Part shown: piece after piece, positions 5,909-13,661 of the stretch
Layout: every line of letters starts with the position of its first letter
How positions within the stretch are numbered: the first letter of the stretch is position 1
Assembly (NCBI RefSeq): GCF_003324565.1
Contig: NZ_QOLA01000015.1
Location: forward strand, 124,001-188,000
DNA: 64,000 nt
Source: Streptomyces sp. SDr-06
Lineage (GTDB): Bacteria > Actinomycetota > Actinomycetes > Streptomycetales > Streptomycetaceae
Reading direction: 5' to 3'
Made by a program: the position numbers and the translations under genes
The notes under the pieces: model-generated
What the model was told of the DNA's origin: nothing
Seen by the model: only the letters and a program-made list of their open reading frames with translations
Databases searched by the model: none

Positions 5909-8140
5909 TCAACTAGGGTGCCCATTGAGCTGGTTGAGCCGCGCCGCATGCCCCGGCAGCTGTTCCTCCGCCCGCAGGCGAACGACCTCTCCCCAGGGGA
6001 CCGGGCCGCTGAACAGCTCCTTTCCGGCTCCGTTGACGAGCCGCACCCGCACGTCGACGGTCCAGCACCTGGCCGGTGTGCGCGCGAGGACGCCGACGAG
6101 CTCGGCGGCGTTGCGGCGCACCAGCTCGACCAGGACGGCACGGTCCGCCGCCGCGACGAGCGCGTCGAGCGCCACGGGATCCGTGGCGGCGGAATTGTCC
6201 AGCACAAGCGACGCGGCTCCGTCGAGTACCCCCCGCGCGACAGTCGCCAAAAGGCGGTCGCCGAGGGCGAGATGAGCGAGCACACGGTCGATCTCGCGCC
6301 CGCTCTCCTCGGCCTCGCGGGCCTCCCTGTTCCCACCGTCCTCTCCGGCGGCGTCACCGCCGAGGCGGCGGTCGGCGTCGAGCAGGGAGGTCATCGCACG
6401 GAACAGCCCGTCGTACGCCGACTCCAGCCGCGCGGTGTCCCACAGGGCCTCGGAGACCCGCGCCGACGGCTGCTCCCGCCCCGTCCCCGGCCCCTGGGGC
6501 AGCCCGCTTCCGGAGCGCGCGGGCGCTCCCGCCCCCGGCTGGGAGCGCTCTCCTACGCCCAACCCGGGCTCACCGTGCGCGTTCCCCTCACCGCCGGGCC
6601 CCGTCGAGCGCGCGGGCCGGACCCCAGGGCTCGGCCCGACACCGTCCAAATCCCCCAGCGCCAGCTCGACGAGACGCTCGACGTCGCGGGCGCTCAACTC
6701 CAGCAGGTTTTCCACGAGTTCGACGACCTCCGGTTTGCCGCCGCAGCGCTGGAACTTGCGCCGGGCCAGCTCCTGGTGGCCCGGCCCGTCCGTGCCGCCC
6801 GCCGCGCCGACGGCGCTGCGCCGCTCGGCGCGCAGCTCGCGACCGTCGTGCAGCCGCACGGTGACCCGGGCGCCCAGGTCCTTCGTCGCCCAGCGGAAGT
6901 CGGGCGCCGGGTCCAGCCAGGGTGGCGGCAGCGCGTCGACGGCTTCCGGCCCCGCCGCCGCGGCCCACCCCGCGGCTCGCCGCCCGGCACGCCTCAGGGC
7001 CTGGCCGAGGGGCGCCGTGGCGAGCAGCGCGGCCCGGCTGAGCGCCGGGTCGTGTGCGGTGCGCACCTTCGCCGCGAGGGCCCAGCGCTCCGGCCGGCCG
7101 ACCTCGGGCGGCGCGAGGTCGGCGGGCTCCAGGGCCCCGGTCAGCAGCGCGGTCGCCACGTTGTACGGGACGGAGAAGTTCAGGGCGGCGACGCTGGAGC
7201 GAGGACCGGCAGGATCTTTCTGGAAGACCCGGTCGAGTCCGCTGGTGAAGAGCGATCCCTCGACCACGACCTCGGCGATCCCCTCGACCCCTCCGGCGCC
7301 GTCGAACCCCAACAGGGCTAATTCCTCCCGGAGTTCGACAGCGCAGTCGATGGCGGCGCTGAGGTAGGCGCTGCCGGGATGGACCTTGTACGAGAGCGTT
7401 TCCGTGTACCAGAGGCTGCCGAGGCCGGCCACCGCTTCCTCCGGCAAGGGCAGCGCCGCGAACCGGTGCAAGAAGCCCTGCGGGTGTTCCAGGACGTCGG
7501 ACGGGCCGCTGAGACCGGCGTGGGCGCCGTCGCACGCGCCGAGGCCGATGCGTACCGGGACGGCGGCTGTGTACAGCTTGGCGTCGGTGGTGAAGAAGCC
7601 ATGCGGCAGCGTCCAGGTGGGGGTGGTGAGGGCGAGGCCGAACGCGTTCACCCAGGTATCCGTGAGAGCGCTCTCGGCGCGCAGTCGGCCCGCCACCGCA
7701 CCCGCGAGGTGGGTGTGCCCGGCGGTCTGCCCCCGGAAGGGACCGAGCGTGGCGGCGGCGGTGACGCGCGCCGCGCATTCATTGGCCGCCAGGATCGCGG
7801 TCGCGAGCCGCCGCCCGTCGAGGCCGCGCGGTCGCGCGTACACGAGAGGGACGTTGACACAGGAGTGGGAGAGGTGGCCGGCGTAGGCGGTGTCGTCGAA
7901 GTCCAGGCAGATGGTGGCCATCGCCAGGGAGTGCGCGGCGCGCTCGGGGTCGTCCTGGAGAGCGCTCCCGTGCGCCTGGGTGATCCTGGCGCCCAGCGGG
8001 TGGCCGTATCCGGCGCGGGCGGCGGCGAGCTGGCTGAGCAGTTGGCTCCGCAGGTGCGCGACGACCCGTTCCGGGGCGTCCGTGACGTCCAACGCGCCGG
8101 CCCACGCTGCCAGTTCGGCCAGAAGCGGTGGCTTGGTCAT
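5909..8140 (-). CDS. MmgE/PrpD-family lyase with extra C-terminal domain, VlmK-type candidate
   Basis: 743 residues, against about 450-500 for usual MmgE/PrpD proteins. The first ~500 residues match the family (SLAMATICLDFDDTAYAGHL; FRGQTAGHTHLAGAVAGRL; TLSYKVHPGSAYLSAAIDC; GSLFTSGLDRVF). A Gly/Pro/Ser-rich linker follows, then a ~180-residue helical segment (LESAYDGLFRAMTSLLDADR onward) that I do not recognise; its helices faintly recall DinB/maleylpyruvate isomerase bundles. VlmK of valanimycin biosynthesis belongs to this family and eliminates the phosphorylated hydroxyl made by VlmJ to give the alkene. The ATG overlaps the exporter's stop (ATGA). A TTA leucine codon lies at 7319-7321, so translation may depend on bldA. 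Confidence 0.78.
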   Translation of the reverse strand: MTKPPLLAELAAWAGALDVTDAPERVVAHLRSQLLSQLAAARAGYGHPLGARITQAHGSALQDDPERAAHSLAMATICLDFDDTAYAGHLSHSCVNVPLVYARPRGLDGRRLATAILAANECAARVTAAATLGPFRGQTAGHTHLAGAVAGRLRAESALTDTWVNAFGLALTTPTWTLPHGFFTTDAKLYTAAVPVRIGLGACDGAHAGLSGPSDVLEHPQGFLHRFAALPLPEEAVAGLGSLWYTETLSYKVHPGSAYLSAAIDCAVELREELALLGFDGAGGVEGIAEVVVEGSLFTSGLDRVFQKDPAGPRSSVAALNFSVPYNVATALLTGALEPADLAPPEVGRPERWALAAKVRTAHDPALSRAALLATAPLGQALRRAGRRAAGWAAAAGPEAVDALPPPWLDPAPDFRWATKDLGARVTVRLHDGRELRAERRSAVGAAGGTDGPGHQELARRKFQRCGGKPEVVELVENLLELSARDVERLVELALGDLDGVGPSPGVRPARSTGPGGEGNAHGEPGLGVGERSQPGAGAPARSGSGLPQGPGTGREQPSARVSEALWDTARLESAYDGLFRAMTSLLDADRRLGGDAAGEDGGNREAREAEESGREIDRVLAHLALGDRLLATVARGVLDGAASLVLDNSAATDPVALDALVAAADRAVLVELVRRNAAELVGVLARTPARCWTVDVRVRLVNGAGKELFSGPVPWGEVVRLRAEEQLPGHAARLNQLNGHPS

Positions 8141-9738
8141 GCGCGCCGCCGGCCGATGGCGGCCTCCGGGGCCTCCCGGTGGGCCTCCGTTTCGGGCCCG
8201 GGTGCTGCGCCACCGCGTCGGCCGCGCAGGAGGACCAGGGCGCACAGCCCGCCGACGAGCGTGCCCGCCGCGGCGACCTCCGTCACCAGGTGCATGCCGT
8301 CGATGAACACGGGACCGACGGCGTCCATGACGGGACGACGGACCGAGGGCGGCAGCGCTCCGGCCCGCGACAGGTCGCCGCCGCTGAGCTGCTCGTAGGC
8401 GCGAGCGCGAACCTCCTGCGGGAGGGGAGCCACTGAGAGCGCTCCCGGCAGCGCGTCCCGCAGGTGGCGCAGGAGCAGTGCCCCGGCGAGCGCCACGCCG
8501 AACACCGCGCCCACCTGCCGGAACGTGTTGGAAACGCCGGAGGCCGTGCCCGCCTGCTCGGGCGGCACGGAGTCGAGCAGCGCGACCGTGGCGGGCGCGC
8601 CGGTGAAGGAGACGCCGACGCCGAGGAGCGCCAGGGCCCACCAGTAGCCGCCGAAGCCGGTGTCCACGTCCAGCGCGGTCAGCCCGAAAAGGCCCGCGGC
8701 GGACAGGACGGATCCGGCGACGATGGGCCAGCGGGAGCCCGCCCGGGCGGCGACGACGCTCGCCGCGAACGAGGCGATCATGATGGGTACGGTCAGCGCG
8801 AGGAAGCGCACGCCGGTCTCCACGCTGCTCAGCCCCTGCAGGCTCTGCAGGACGAGGGTCAGCAGGAAGATGGCCGCGAACAGGCCGAAGAGGCTGAGGA
8901 AGTTGACGGCTCCGGCGACCGCGACGACCGGGCTGCGGAAGAGCTTGAGCGGGAGCATCGGGTCGGGCTGCCGCAGTTCCCAGAACACGAAGGCCACCAG
9001 TGTCACCGCCGAGAGCGCGAACGACCCGACGATGACCGCCGAGGCCCATCCCCTGCTGTTGCCCTCGATGAGCGCGTACGCGAGCGCGGCGATGGCCACG
9101 ATGAACAGCGCCTGTCCGAGCAGGTCGGGGCGGCGGGCGCGCGGGGAGCGGTTCTCGGTGAGCAGCCGGGCGAGCGCCAGAGCGGCGAGGACCCCGATGG
9201 GCACGTTGATCCAGAAGATGCTCTGCCAGCCGACGTGGTCGACGAGCACCCCGCCGGCCACGGGCCCTGCGGAGAGCGCGACCCCGCCGATACCGGCCCA
9301 GATGCCGATGGCTTTGGCCCGGGCGGCCGGGTCGGTGTAGGCGGCGGAGACCAGGGCGAGCGAGACCGGGATCATGACAGAGCCGCAGATGCCCTGGAGG
9401 GCGCGGCCGACGAGCAGGACGCCGATGGAGCCCGCGAGCGCGCACATCACCGAGCTGAGGGTGAAGCCGAGCAGGCCGCCGAGGAAGAGCCTCTTGCGGC
9501 CGAGGATGTCCCCGAGGGTTCCTGAGGTGAGCAGCAGGCAGGCGAAGGCGAGCGCGTAGGCGTCCACGATCCACTGCAACTGCGTTATTCCGGCGGTCAG
9601 TTCGTGCTGGATGTCGGGAAGCGCCACGTTCACGATCGTGGCGTCCAGGTACACCATGAACACGCCGAAGCAGAGGAAGGCGAGCAGCAGCCCCTTCCTG
9701 GGGGCGGCCGCCGTGCCGGAGCCGATGGTCTCGCTCAT
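8137..9738 (-). CDS. MFS drug exporter, DHA2/EmrB-QacA type
   Basis: 533 residues with the expected 14 hydrophobic segments and DHA2 hallmarks: DATIVNVALPDIQ in helix 1, LQWIVDAYALAFACLLLTSGTLGD with the motif-A sequence GDILGRKRLFLGG, and GPVAGGVLVDHVGWQSIFWINVPIG. It is the first gene of the minus-strand operon, divergent from the TetR gene, and overlaps the MmgE/PrpD start by four bases. It most likely exports the pathway product and gives self-resistance, as VlmF does for valanimycin. Likely repressed by the adjacent TetR protein through the operators at 9790-9832. Confidence 0.9.
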   Translation of the reverse strand: MSETIGSGTAAAPRKGLLLAFLCFGVFMVYLDATIVNVALPDIQHELTAGITQLQWIVDAYALAFACLLLTSGTLGDILGRKRLFLGGLLGFTLSSVMCALAGSIGVLLVGRALQGICGSVMIPVSLALVSAAYTDPAARAKAIGIWAGIGGVALSAGPVAGGVLVDHVGWQSIFWINVPIGVLAALALARLLTENRSPRARRPDLLGQALFIVAIAALAYALIEGNSRGWASAVIVGSFALSAVTLVAFVFWELRQPDPMLPLKLFRSPVVAVAGAVNFLSLFGLFAAIFLLTLVLQSLQGLSSVETGVRFLALTVPIMIASFAASVVAARAGSRWPIVAGSVLSAAGLFGLTALDVDTGFGGYWWALALLGVGVSFTGAPATVALLDSVPPEQAGTASGVSNTFRQVGAVFGVALAGALLLRHLRDALPGALSVAPLPQEVRARAYEQLSGGDLSRAGALPPSVRRPVMDAVGPVFIDGMHLVTEVAAAGTLVGGLCALVLLRGRRGGAAPGPETEAHREAPEAAIGRRRA

Positions 9739-9789
9739 GACGGATCCTCACGTGAGGGGTCCGGGGACGGGCTGGCACTCGCAACATAA

Positions 9790-9832
9790 TGACCGACGGT
9801 CAGTCAGTCAATGCGCGCTGACTGGTGGTCAG
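9790..9832. promoter_or_regulatory. TetR-type operators in the exporter/regulator divergent promoter
   Basis: A perfect 13-bp palindrome (TGACCGACGGTCA, 9790-9802) is followed by a second, imperfect site (CTGACTGGTGGTCAG, 9818-9832). Both share TGAC...GTCA half-sites, and extra GTCAGTCA half-sites lie between them. They sit between the exporter start (9738) and the TetR start (9888), where a repressor would control both genes. Confidence 0.7.
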
Positions 9833-9887
9833 TCACCGGGAGGGTAGATTGGGCCAAGACCAACTCCCGCCGACCGGAGGCGCGTTC

Positions 9888-10517
9888 ATGACTGCCACCA
9901 GTCCCCCGAACCGCCCGCGCCGCAAGCGGGTGACCAGGAGTCCCGAGGACCGCCGCGCGGCCCTGCTCAGCGGCGCGGCCGAGGTCTTCCGCGAGAAGGG
10001 GTTCACGGACGCCACCGTCGCCGAACTCGCCGAGGCCGGGGAGGTCGCGAAGGGCACGTTCTACCTGTACTTCGACTCCAAGGACCATCTGCTCGGCGCG
10101 ATGTGGGAGGAGTACGTCGACCGGTTCCTGGTGACCACCCGGGCGCTCCTCGACGAGCGTGGAGCCTGGTGGCCGACGCTCGACCGGCTGGTGCGCGCCC
10201 TGGTGGCGCACGCCGTCGACAACGCCGAACTGCACCGGATCGTGCACCGCTCGGCCAACGCCAAGTCCCTCGAACTGTGCCGGAGTTCGAACCAAAGGGT
10301 TATCGACCTAATGGCGGACTTCATCGGCCGTGGCGCGCTCGCGGGCGCCTTCACGGCGGGCGACACGACACTGGTCTGCCGCATGCTCTTCCACGGCGCG
10401 CACGGCCTCCTCGACGACCTGATCAGCGGCGCGGAGCCCATCGACATCGAGGCGGTGACGGCCGCCGTCCTCGAACTGGCCCACCGCGGCCTGGGCGCAC
10501 CCGGGCCGGCCACCTGA
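9888..10517 (+). CDS. TetR/AcrR-family regulator
   Basis: 209 residues. The N-terminal helix-turn-helix is typical: RRAALLSGAAEVFREKGFTDATVAELAEAGEVAKGTFYLYFDSKDHLLGAMW. The ligand-binding domain is variable and unassigned. ATG 9888 follows CGGAGG at 9875-9880. It is divergent from the MFS exporter, with palindromic operators between them, so it probably represses the exporter operon and itself until the product or an intermediate binds. The tRNA-like gene and kinase follow on the same strand. Confidence 0.9.
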   Translation: MTATSPPNRPRRKRVTRSPEDRRAALLSGAAEVFREKGFTDATVAELAEAGEVAKGTFYLYFDSKDHLLGAMWEEYVDRFLVTTRALLDERGAWWPTLDRLVRALVAHAVDNAELHRIVHRSANAKSLELCRSSNQRVIDLMADFIGRGALAGAFTAGDTTLVCRMLFHGAHGLLDDLISGAEPIDIEAVTAAVLELAHRGLGAPGPAT

Positions 10518-10537
10518 CACGGCCGCCTCGCGCGCGG

Positions 10538-10581
10538 TCTCAGCGCCGTCTCAGCGAAATCTCAGCCCCGCCGCGCAGGAT
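10538..10581 (+). promoter_or_regulatory. SARP-type operator: three exact heptamers every 11 bp, with -10 box
   Basis: TCTCAGC occurs at 10538-10544, 10549-10555 and 10560-10566, an exact 11-bp period. Heptameric direct repeats at this spacing are the known binding pattern of Streptomyces antibiotic regulatory proteins, where the last repeat ends about 8 bp before the -10 box. CAGGAT at 10576-10581 fits that position. Transcription would start shortly before the tRNA-like gene at 10611. No SARP gene is in the window. The repeats and spacing are seen directly; the regulator class is inferred. Confidence 0.65.
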
Positions 10582-10586
10582 CGGAA

Positions 10587-10609
10587 CGTACGCGAGAACC
10601 AGGCGTACG
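10587..10609 (+). other. Hairpin immediately upstream of the tRNA-like gene
   Basis: A perfect 7-bp stem, CGTACGC (10587-10593) with GCGTACG (10603-10609), has a 9-base loop and ends one base before the tRNA-like acceptor stem. It could be a 5' leader structure for RNase P processing or an operator overlapping the transcription start. Confidence 0.55.
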
Positions 10610-10610
10610 G

Positions 10611-10703
10611 GGAGAGGTACCCGCAGCGGCCCAACGGGGGTCCGGCACAGGTCCGGTCCGGGTGTGAAAGCCCTCGCAGGTTCGAATCCTGCCCTCTCCG
10701 CCA
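10611..10703 (+). tRNA. Serine-type tRNA-like gene with non-canonical anticodon arm
   Basis: 93 nt with an encoded CCA. The acceptor stem is a perfect 7 bp (GGAGAGG 10611-10617 with CCTCTCC 10693-10699), the discriminator is G, and the T arm is perfect (GCAGG, TTCGAAT, CCTGC; 10676-10692). Positions 8-9 are TA. The D arm can form CCCG/CGGG with GG in the loop. A variable arm (GGG 10660-10662, CCC 10671-10673) makes it a class II tRNA; G73 plus a long variable arm are serine-type features. The anticodon arm is odd: only CCGG/CCGG (10642-10645, 10653-10656) pairs cleanly, the 7-base loop CACAGGT has A instead of U33, and the formal anticodon would be CAG. GGTCCGG occurs three times here. It is either a specialised non-translational seryl carrier or a decaying tRNA-Ser. 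Confidence 0.68.
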
Positions 10704-10741
10704 CAGCCGAAGAGCCGCCTGTCGCGACGAGGTGTCCGCCG

Positions 10742-11656
10742 ATGACTCCATCACCCCGGTCCGTTCTGGTCGTGGCCAATCCGGCCGCGGGAACGTACAC
10801 GCGGGAGATGTCGGAGGCAGTCGTCCGGCGGATCGCGGGGGTCGGCGCGGCGGTCGAGCTGGCTGTGACCGAGCGGCCGGGCCATGCCCACGAGCTCGCC
10901 TCTGCGGTGGGCGAGCCGGGCGGCCCGGCCCTCGTGGTGTCCATCGGCGGCGACGGCACCGCCCATGACCTCATGGCGGGCCTGTGTGAGAGCGCTCCCG
11001 CCGAGCAGCGGGTGCCGCTGCTGGTACTGCCGTCCGGCACGGGCAACTCCTTCTACCGCGAGATCTGGTCCGACCGGCCCTGGCAGGACGCCCTGGAGAG
11101 CGCTCTCTCGCGGCCGCGCGTCCGCCGGATCGACCTGGCCCGCGTGGCCGAGACGGACGGTCTGGCGCTGCTGGGCGCCTCGTCCGGGCTCGCCGCCCAG
11201 ACGCTGGTGACCGCGCGCACCGTCTCCGACACCGGAAGGGCCCGCTACGAAGCGGCCCTGGCTCGCGCCATCGAGGCGTTCCGCCCGTACCCGGGCCGGG
11301 TGAGCGTCGACGGCGAGGTCGTCCACGCGGGCCCGACAGTGGCGGTCGGCGTGGGCGGCGGGCGCCACCGCGCCGGCCGGTTCACGCTGCTGCCGCATTC
11401 CGTCCTGGACGACGGACTGCTCGACGTCTGCGTCGCGGGAACGGCGCTGCCCCTCCCCGCGCTCCTGCGGCTGTCCCGCGACGGCAGCCACGTCGGCGGC
11501 CCCGGAATCGTGTACGCGCGGGGCCGCCGCGTGGTGGTGGAGCGCACGGACGGGGAGGCGCTGCTCTTCGAGTACGACGGCGACCTGGTCACCGGGGCCC
11601 GCGACCGCTACACCCTGGACGTGGATCCGCACGCCCTGCCAGTGATCACCCCGTAA
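10742..11656 (+). CDS. Diacylglycerol-kinase-catalytic-domain protein, VlmJ-type candidate
   Basis: 304 residues with the DAGK/sphingosine-kinase/YegS fold: VVANPAAGTYTREM near the N-terminus, the nucleotide motif SIGGDGTAHDLMAG, LPSGTGNSFYREI, and the C-terminal VAVGVGGGRHRAGRFTLLPHSVLDDGLLDV. ATG 10742 is preceded by GAGGTG with ~7 bases spacing. It starts 38 bases after the tRNA-like gene and probably shares its promoter. VlmJ of valanimycin biosynthesis belongs to this family and phosphorylates the seryl-derived hydroxyl before elimination by VlmK. Alone it could be a lipid kinase; its neighbours favour the pathway role. Confidence 0.82.
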   Translation: MTPSPRSVLVVANPAAGTYTREMSEAVVRRIAGVGAAVELAVTERPGHAHELASAVGEPGGPALVVSIGGDGTAHDLMAGLCESAPAEQRVPLLVLPSGTGNSFYREIWSDRPWQDALESALSRPRVRRIDLARVAETDGLALLGASSGLAAQTLVTARTVSDTGRARYEAALARAIEAFRPYPGRVSVDGEVVHAGPTVAVGVGGGRHRAGRFTLLPHSVLDDGLLDVCVAGTALPLPALLRLSRDGSHVGGPGIVYARGRRVVVERTDGEALLFEYDGDLVTGARDRYTLDVDPHALPVITP

Positions 11657-11679
11657 GCGCCGAGCGGGAGCCGCCCGGC

Positions 11680-12342
11680 TCAGGCCGGCCGCACCAGACG
11701 GGTCTCGTACGCGAACACCACGGCCTGGACGCGGTCGCGCAGTTCCAGCTTGACCAGGATGCGGTTCAGATGGGTCTTCACCGTCGCCTCGGCCAGGTGC
11801 AGCGCCGCGGCGATCTCCGTGTTCGACAGCCCCCGGCCGACCTCCGTGAGCACCTCGCGTTCGCGGGTGGTGAGCCTGGCGAGCCGTTCGTCGTCGCCGC
11901 CACCGGTGCCGGTGGGGAGCTGGTGGGCGAAGTTCTCCAGGAGCAGCCGCGTGATGCGCGGGGCGACCACCGCGTCACCGGCAGCCACGGAGCGGATCGC
12001 GGCCAGCAGTTCCTCGGGGAGCGCGTTCTTGAGCAGGAATCCCGAAGCACCGGCCCGCAGTCCGGCGAAGGCGTACTCGTCGAGATCGAAGGTGGTCAGG
12101 ATGAGGACCTTCGACTCGGGGGACTCGGCCACGATGCGCCGCGTCGCCTCGATGCCGTCGGTGCCGGGCATGCGGACGTCCATCAACACGACATCGGGAC
12201 GCAGTTGGTGGGCGAGCCGGGCGGCCTCCGCTCCGTCACCCGCCTCGCCGACCGGCTCCATGTCGGCCTGCGCGTCGAGCACCATGGTGAACGCCATGCG
12301 CAGCAGCGGCTCGTCGTCCACGAGAAGGACACGAATGGTCAT
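11680..12342 (-). CDS. NarL/LuxR-family response regulator
   Basis: 220 residues: an N-terminal receiver (RVLLVDDEPLLRMAF, phospho-acceptor Asp in PDVVLMDVRMPGTDG, LILTTFDLDEYAFAGLRAGASGFLLK) and a C-terminal LuxR helix-turn-helix (LTTREREVLTEVGRGLSNTEIAAALHLAEATVKTHL). ATG 12342 lies 4 bases after the stop of the histidine kinase gene, so the pair is co-transcribed. By position it probably controls the ABC exporter genes just upstream. It converges with the kinase-like gene of the azoxy cluster, with only 23 bases between stops. Confidence 0.93.
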   Translation of the reverse strand: MTIRVLLVDDEPLLRMAFTMVLDAQADMEPVGEAGDGAEAARLAHQLRPDVVLMDVRMPGTDGIEATRRIVAESPESKVLILTTFDLDEYAFAGLRAGASGFLLKNALPEELLAAIRSVAAGDAVVAPRITRLLLENFAHQLPTGTGGGDDERLARLTTREREVLTEVGRGLSNTEIAAALHLAEATVKTHLNRILVKLELRDRVQAVVFAYETRLVRPA

Positions 12343-12346
12343 CCGG

Positions 12347-13564
12347 TCACGCTTCGCTTCCGTTGAGGGCGAGCACGGCACGCACCTGCCAGCCGCCGCC
12401 CGCCCTGGGCCCGGCCGTCAGCGCGCCGCCGTAGGCCGCGGCCCGCTCCCGCATGCCGTGCAGACCGTGCCCGGTCGTGGTGGCGGGGACCTCGGTGGCG
12501 GGGCCGTCGTCCGTGACGTCGACGGTGATCTCCTGCGGACCGCACTCGACGCGGACCGTGGCACGGGTGCCCGGTGGCGCGTGCTTGAGGGTGTTGGTGA
12601 GGGCTTCCTGGACCAGGCGGTAGGCGGTCAGCTGCGCCGCGGCCGGTGCGGCCGACGGATCGCCGCTGACCTCCAGCAGGGTGGGCAGTCCGGCGGCGCG
12701 CACCTGGTCGGCCAGCGGCTCCAGCTGCGCGATGGCCGGCATGGGATGGCGCAAGGCGTCCGGCTCGTCCGCGCGCAGCACTCCGAGGAAGCGGCGCATG
12801 TCGGTGATCGCCTGCCGTCCCGTCGTGGAGACCTGGCGCATCGCCGCGGTGGCCCGCTCGGGGGCGCGGTCCTGCGCGAAGACCGCGCCGTCGGCGAGGG
12901 CCACCATCACCGACAGGTTGTGGGTGACGATGTCGTGCATCTCGCGGGCGATCCGGGAGCGCTCTCCGGCGACGGCCAGCTGGGCCTGCTGGTCCCGCTC
13001 GTGCTCCAGCCGCACCGCCCGTTCTTCGAGCAGCGCCATCGCCGCACGCCGGCCGCGCATGTTGATGCCGATGACCGAGGCGGCGACGACCATCGCGGAC
13101 ATCCCGATGAACACCTCGGCCGCCCGGTCGTCGGGAGCCCAGCGGACCGCCGCCAGGAGCACCCCGCCCTCCAGTACGCCGCTGGCGAGCCAGGTGCGCT
13201 GCCTGCTCGCGTGGGCCGCGACCGTGTACAGGCCGATGAGCAGCGCGATGTCCGCGGGCAGCCGCTGATCGGCGAACCACTGCACGAGGGCGATCGCGGA
13301 CATCGTCAGGAACACCGCGAACGGCGCCCGTCGGCGCCACACCAGCGGCAGCACCATCGGTGCGGTGAAGCCCGCGATGAGCACCACGTGGTCGTGCAGG
13401 GGCCGGCGCGCCATGGCCGAGAGCCCCGCGAAGACGGCGGCCGCGAAGAGCGCGTCCACCGCGAGCGGCGAGAGCCGGGTGAGGGCCCGCCGCCGCAGGC
13501 GCGCCGCGAGGGCGCGCCACGACTCGGCCCGGCGCCGCACGGCGGCCGCGGGCGCGTACGTCAT
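12347..13564 (-). CDS. Sensor histidine kinase, HisKA_3 type
   Basis: 405 residues. Several hydrophobic segments in the first ~180 residues form a membrane sensor with little extracellular sequence. The dimerisation box is GERSRIAREMHDIVTHNLSVMVALADG with the phospho-His in EMHD. The HATPase_c domain carries AYRLVQEALTNTLKHA (N box) and GHGLHGMRERAAAYGG (G box). It pairs with the response regulator 4 bases downstream. The layout (small membrane sensor next to an ABC exporter) resembles envelope-stress or antibiotic-sensing systems, but the signal is not readable. Confidence 0.92.
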   Translation of the reverse strand: MTYAPAAAVRRRAESWRALAARLRRRALTRLSPLAVDALFAAAVFAGLSAMARRPLHDHVVLIAGFTAPMVLPLVWRRRAPFAVFLTMSAIALVQWFADQRLPADIALLIGLYTVAAHASRQRTWLASGVLEGGVLLAAVRWAPDDRAAEVFIGMSAMVVAASVIGINMRGRRAAMALLEERAVRLEHERDQQAQLAVAGERSRIAREMHDIVTHNLSVMVALADGAVFAQDRAPERATAAMRQVSTTGRQAITDMRRFLGVLRADEPDALRHPMPAIAQLEPLADQVRAAGLPTLLEVSGDPSAAPAAAQLTAYRLVQEALTNTLKHAPPGTRATVRVECGPQEITVDVTDDGPATEVPATTTGHGLHGMRERAAAYGGALTAGPRAGGGWQVRAVLALNGSEA

Positions 13565-13661
13565 GACGCCGCCCGGTGGGCCCGGCGGCGACCGGCCCCG
13601 GCGCCGCGGGGCGGCCTCGGCACACCCGCGCCGCCACCGGATCCGGTCGCCGCCGGCCTCA

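Noticed and set aside
8141..9787. One open minus-strand frame runs from 5909 to 9787 as if encoding a 1292-residue protein
   Set aside because: Only 5909-8140 carries family sequence (MmgE/PrpD). The remainder is a shadow frame of the MFS exporter gene, with Arg/Ala/Pro-rich composition and no motif.
10676..10703. tRNA 3' end at 10676-10703 read as an attB/attL site of an integrative element
   Set aside because: The full cloverleaf is present, not just a 3' end, and no integrase, excisionase or second copy of the T arm/acceptor sequence is visible nearby.
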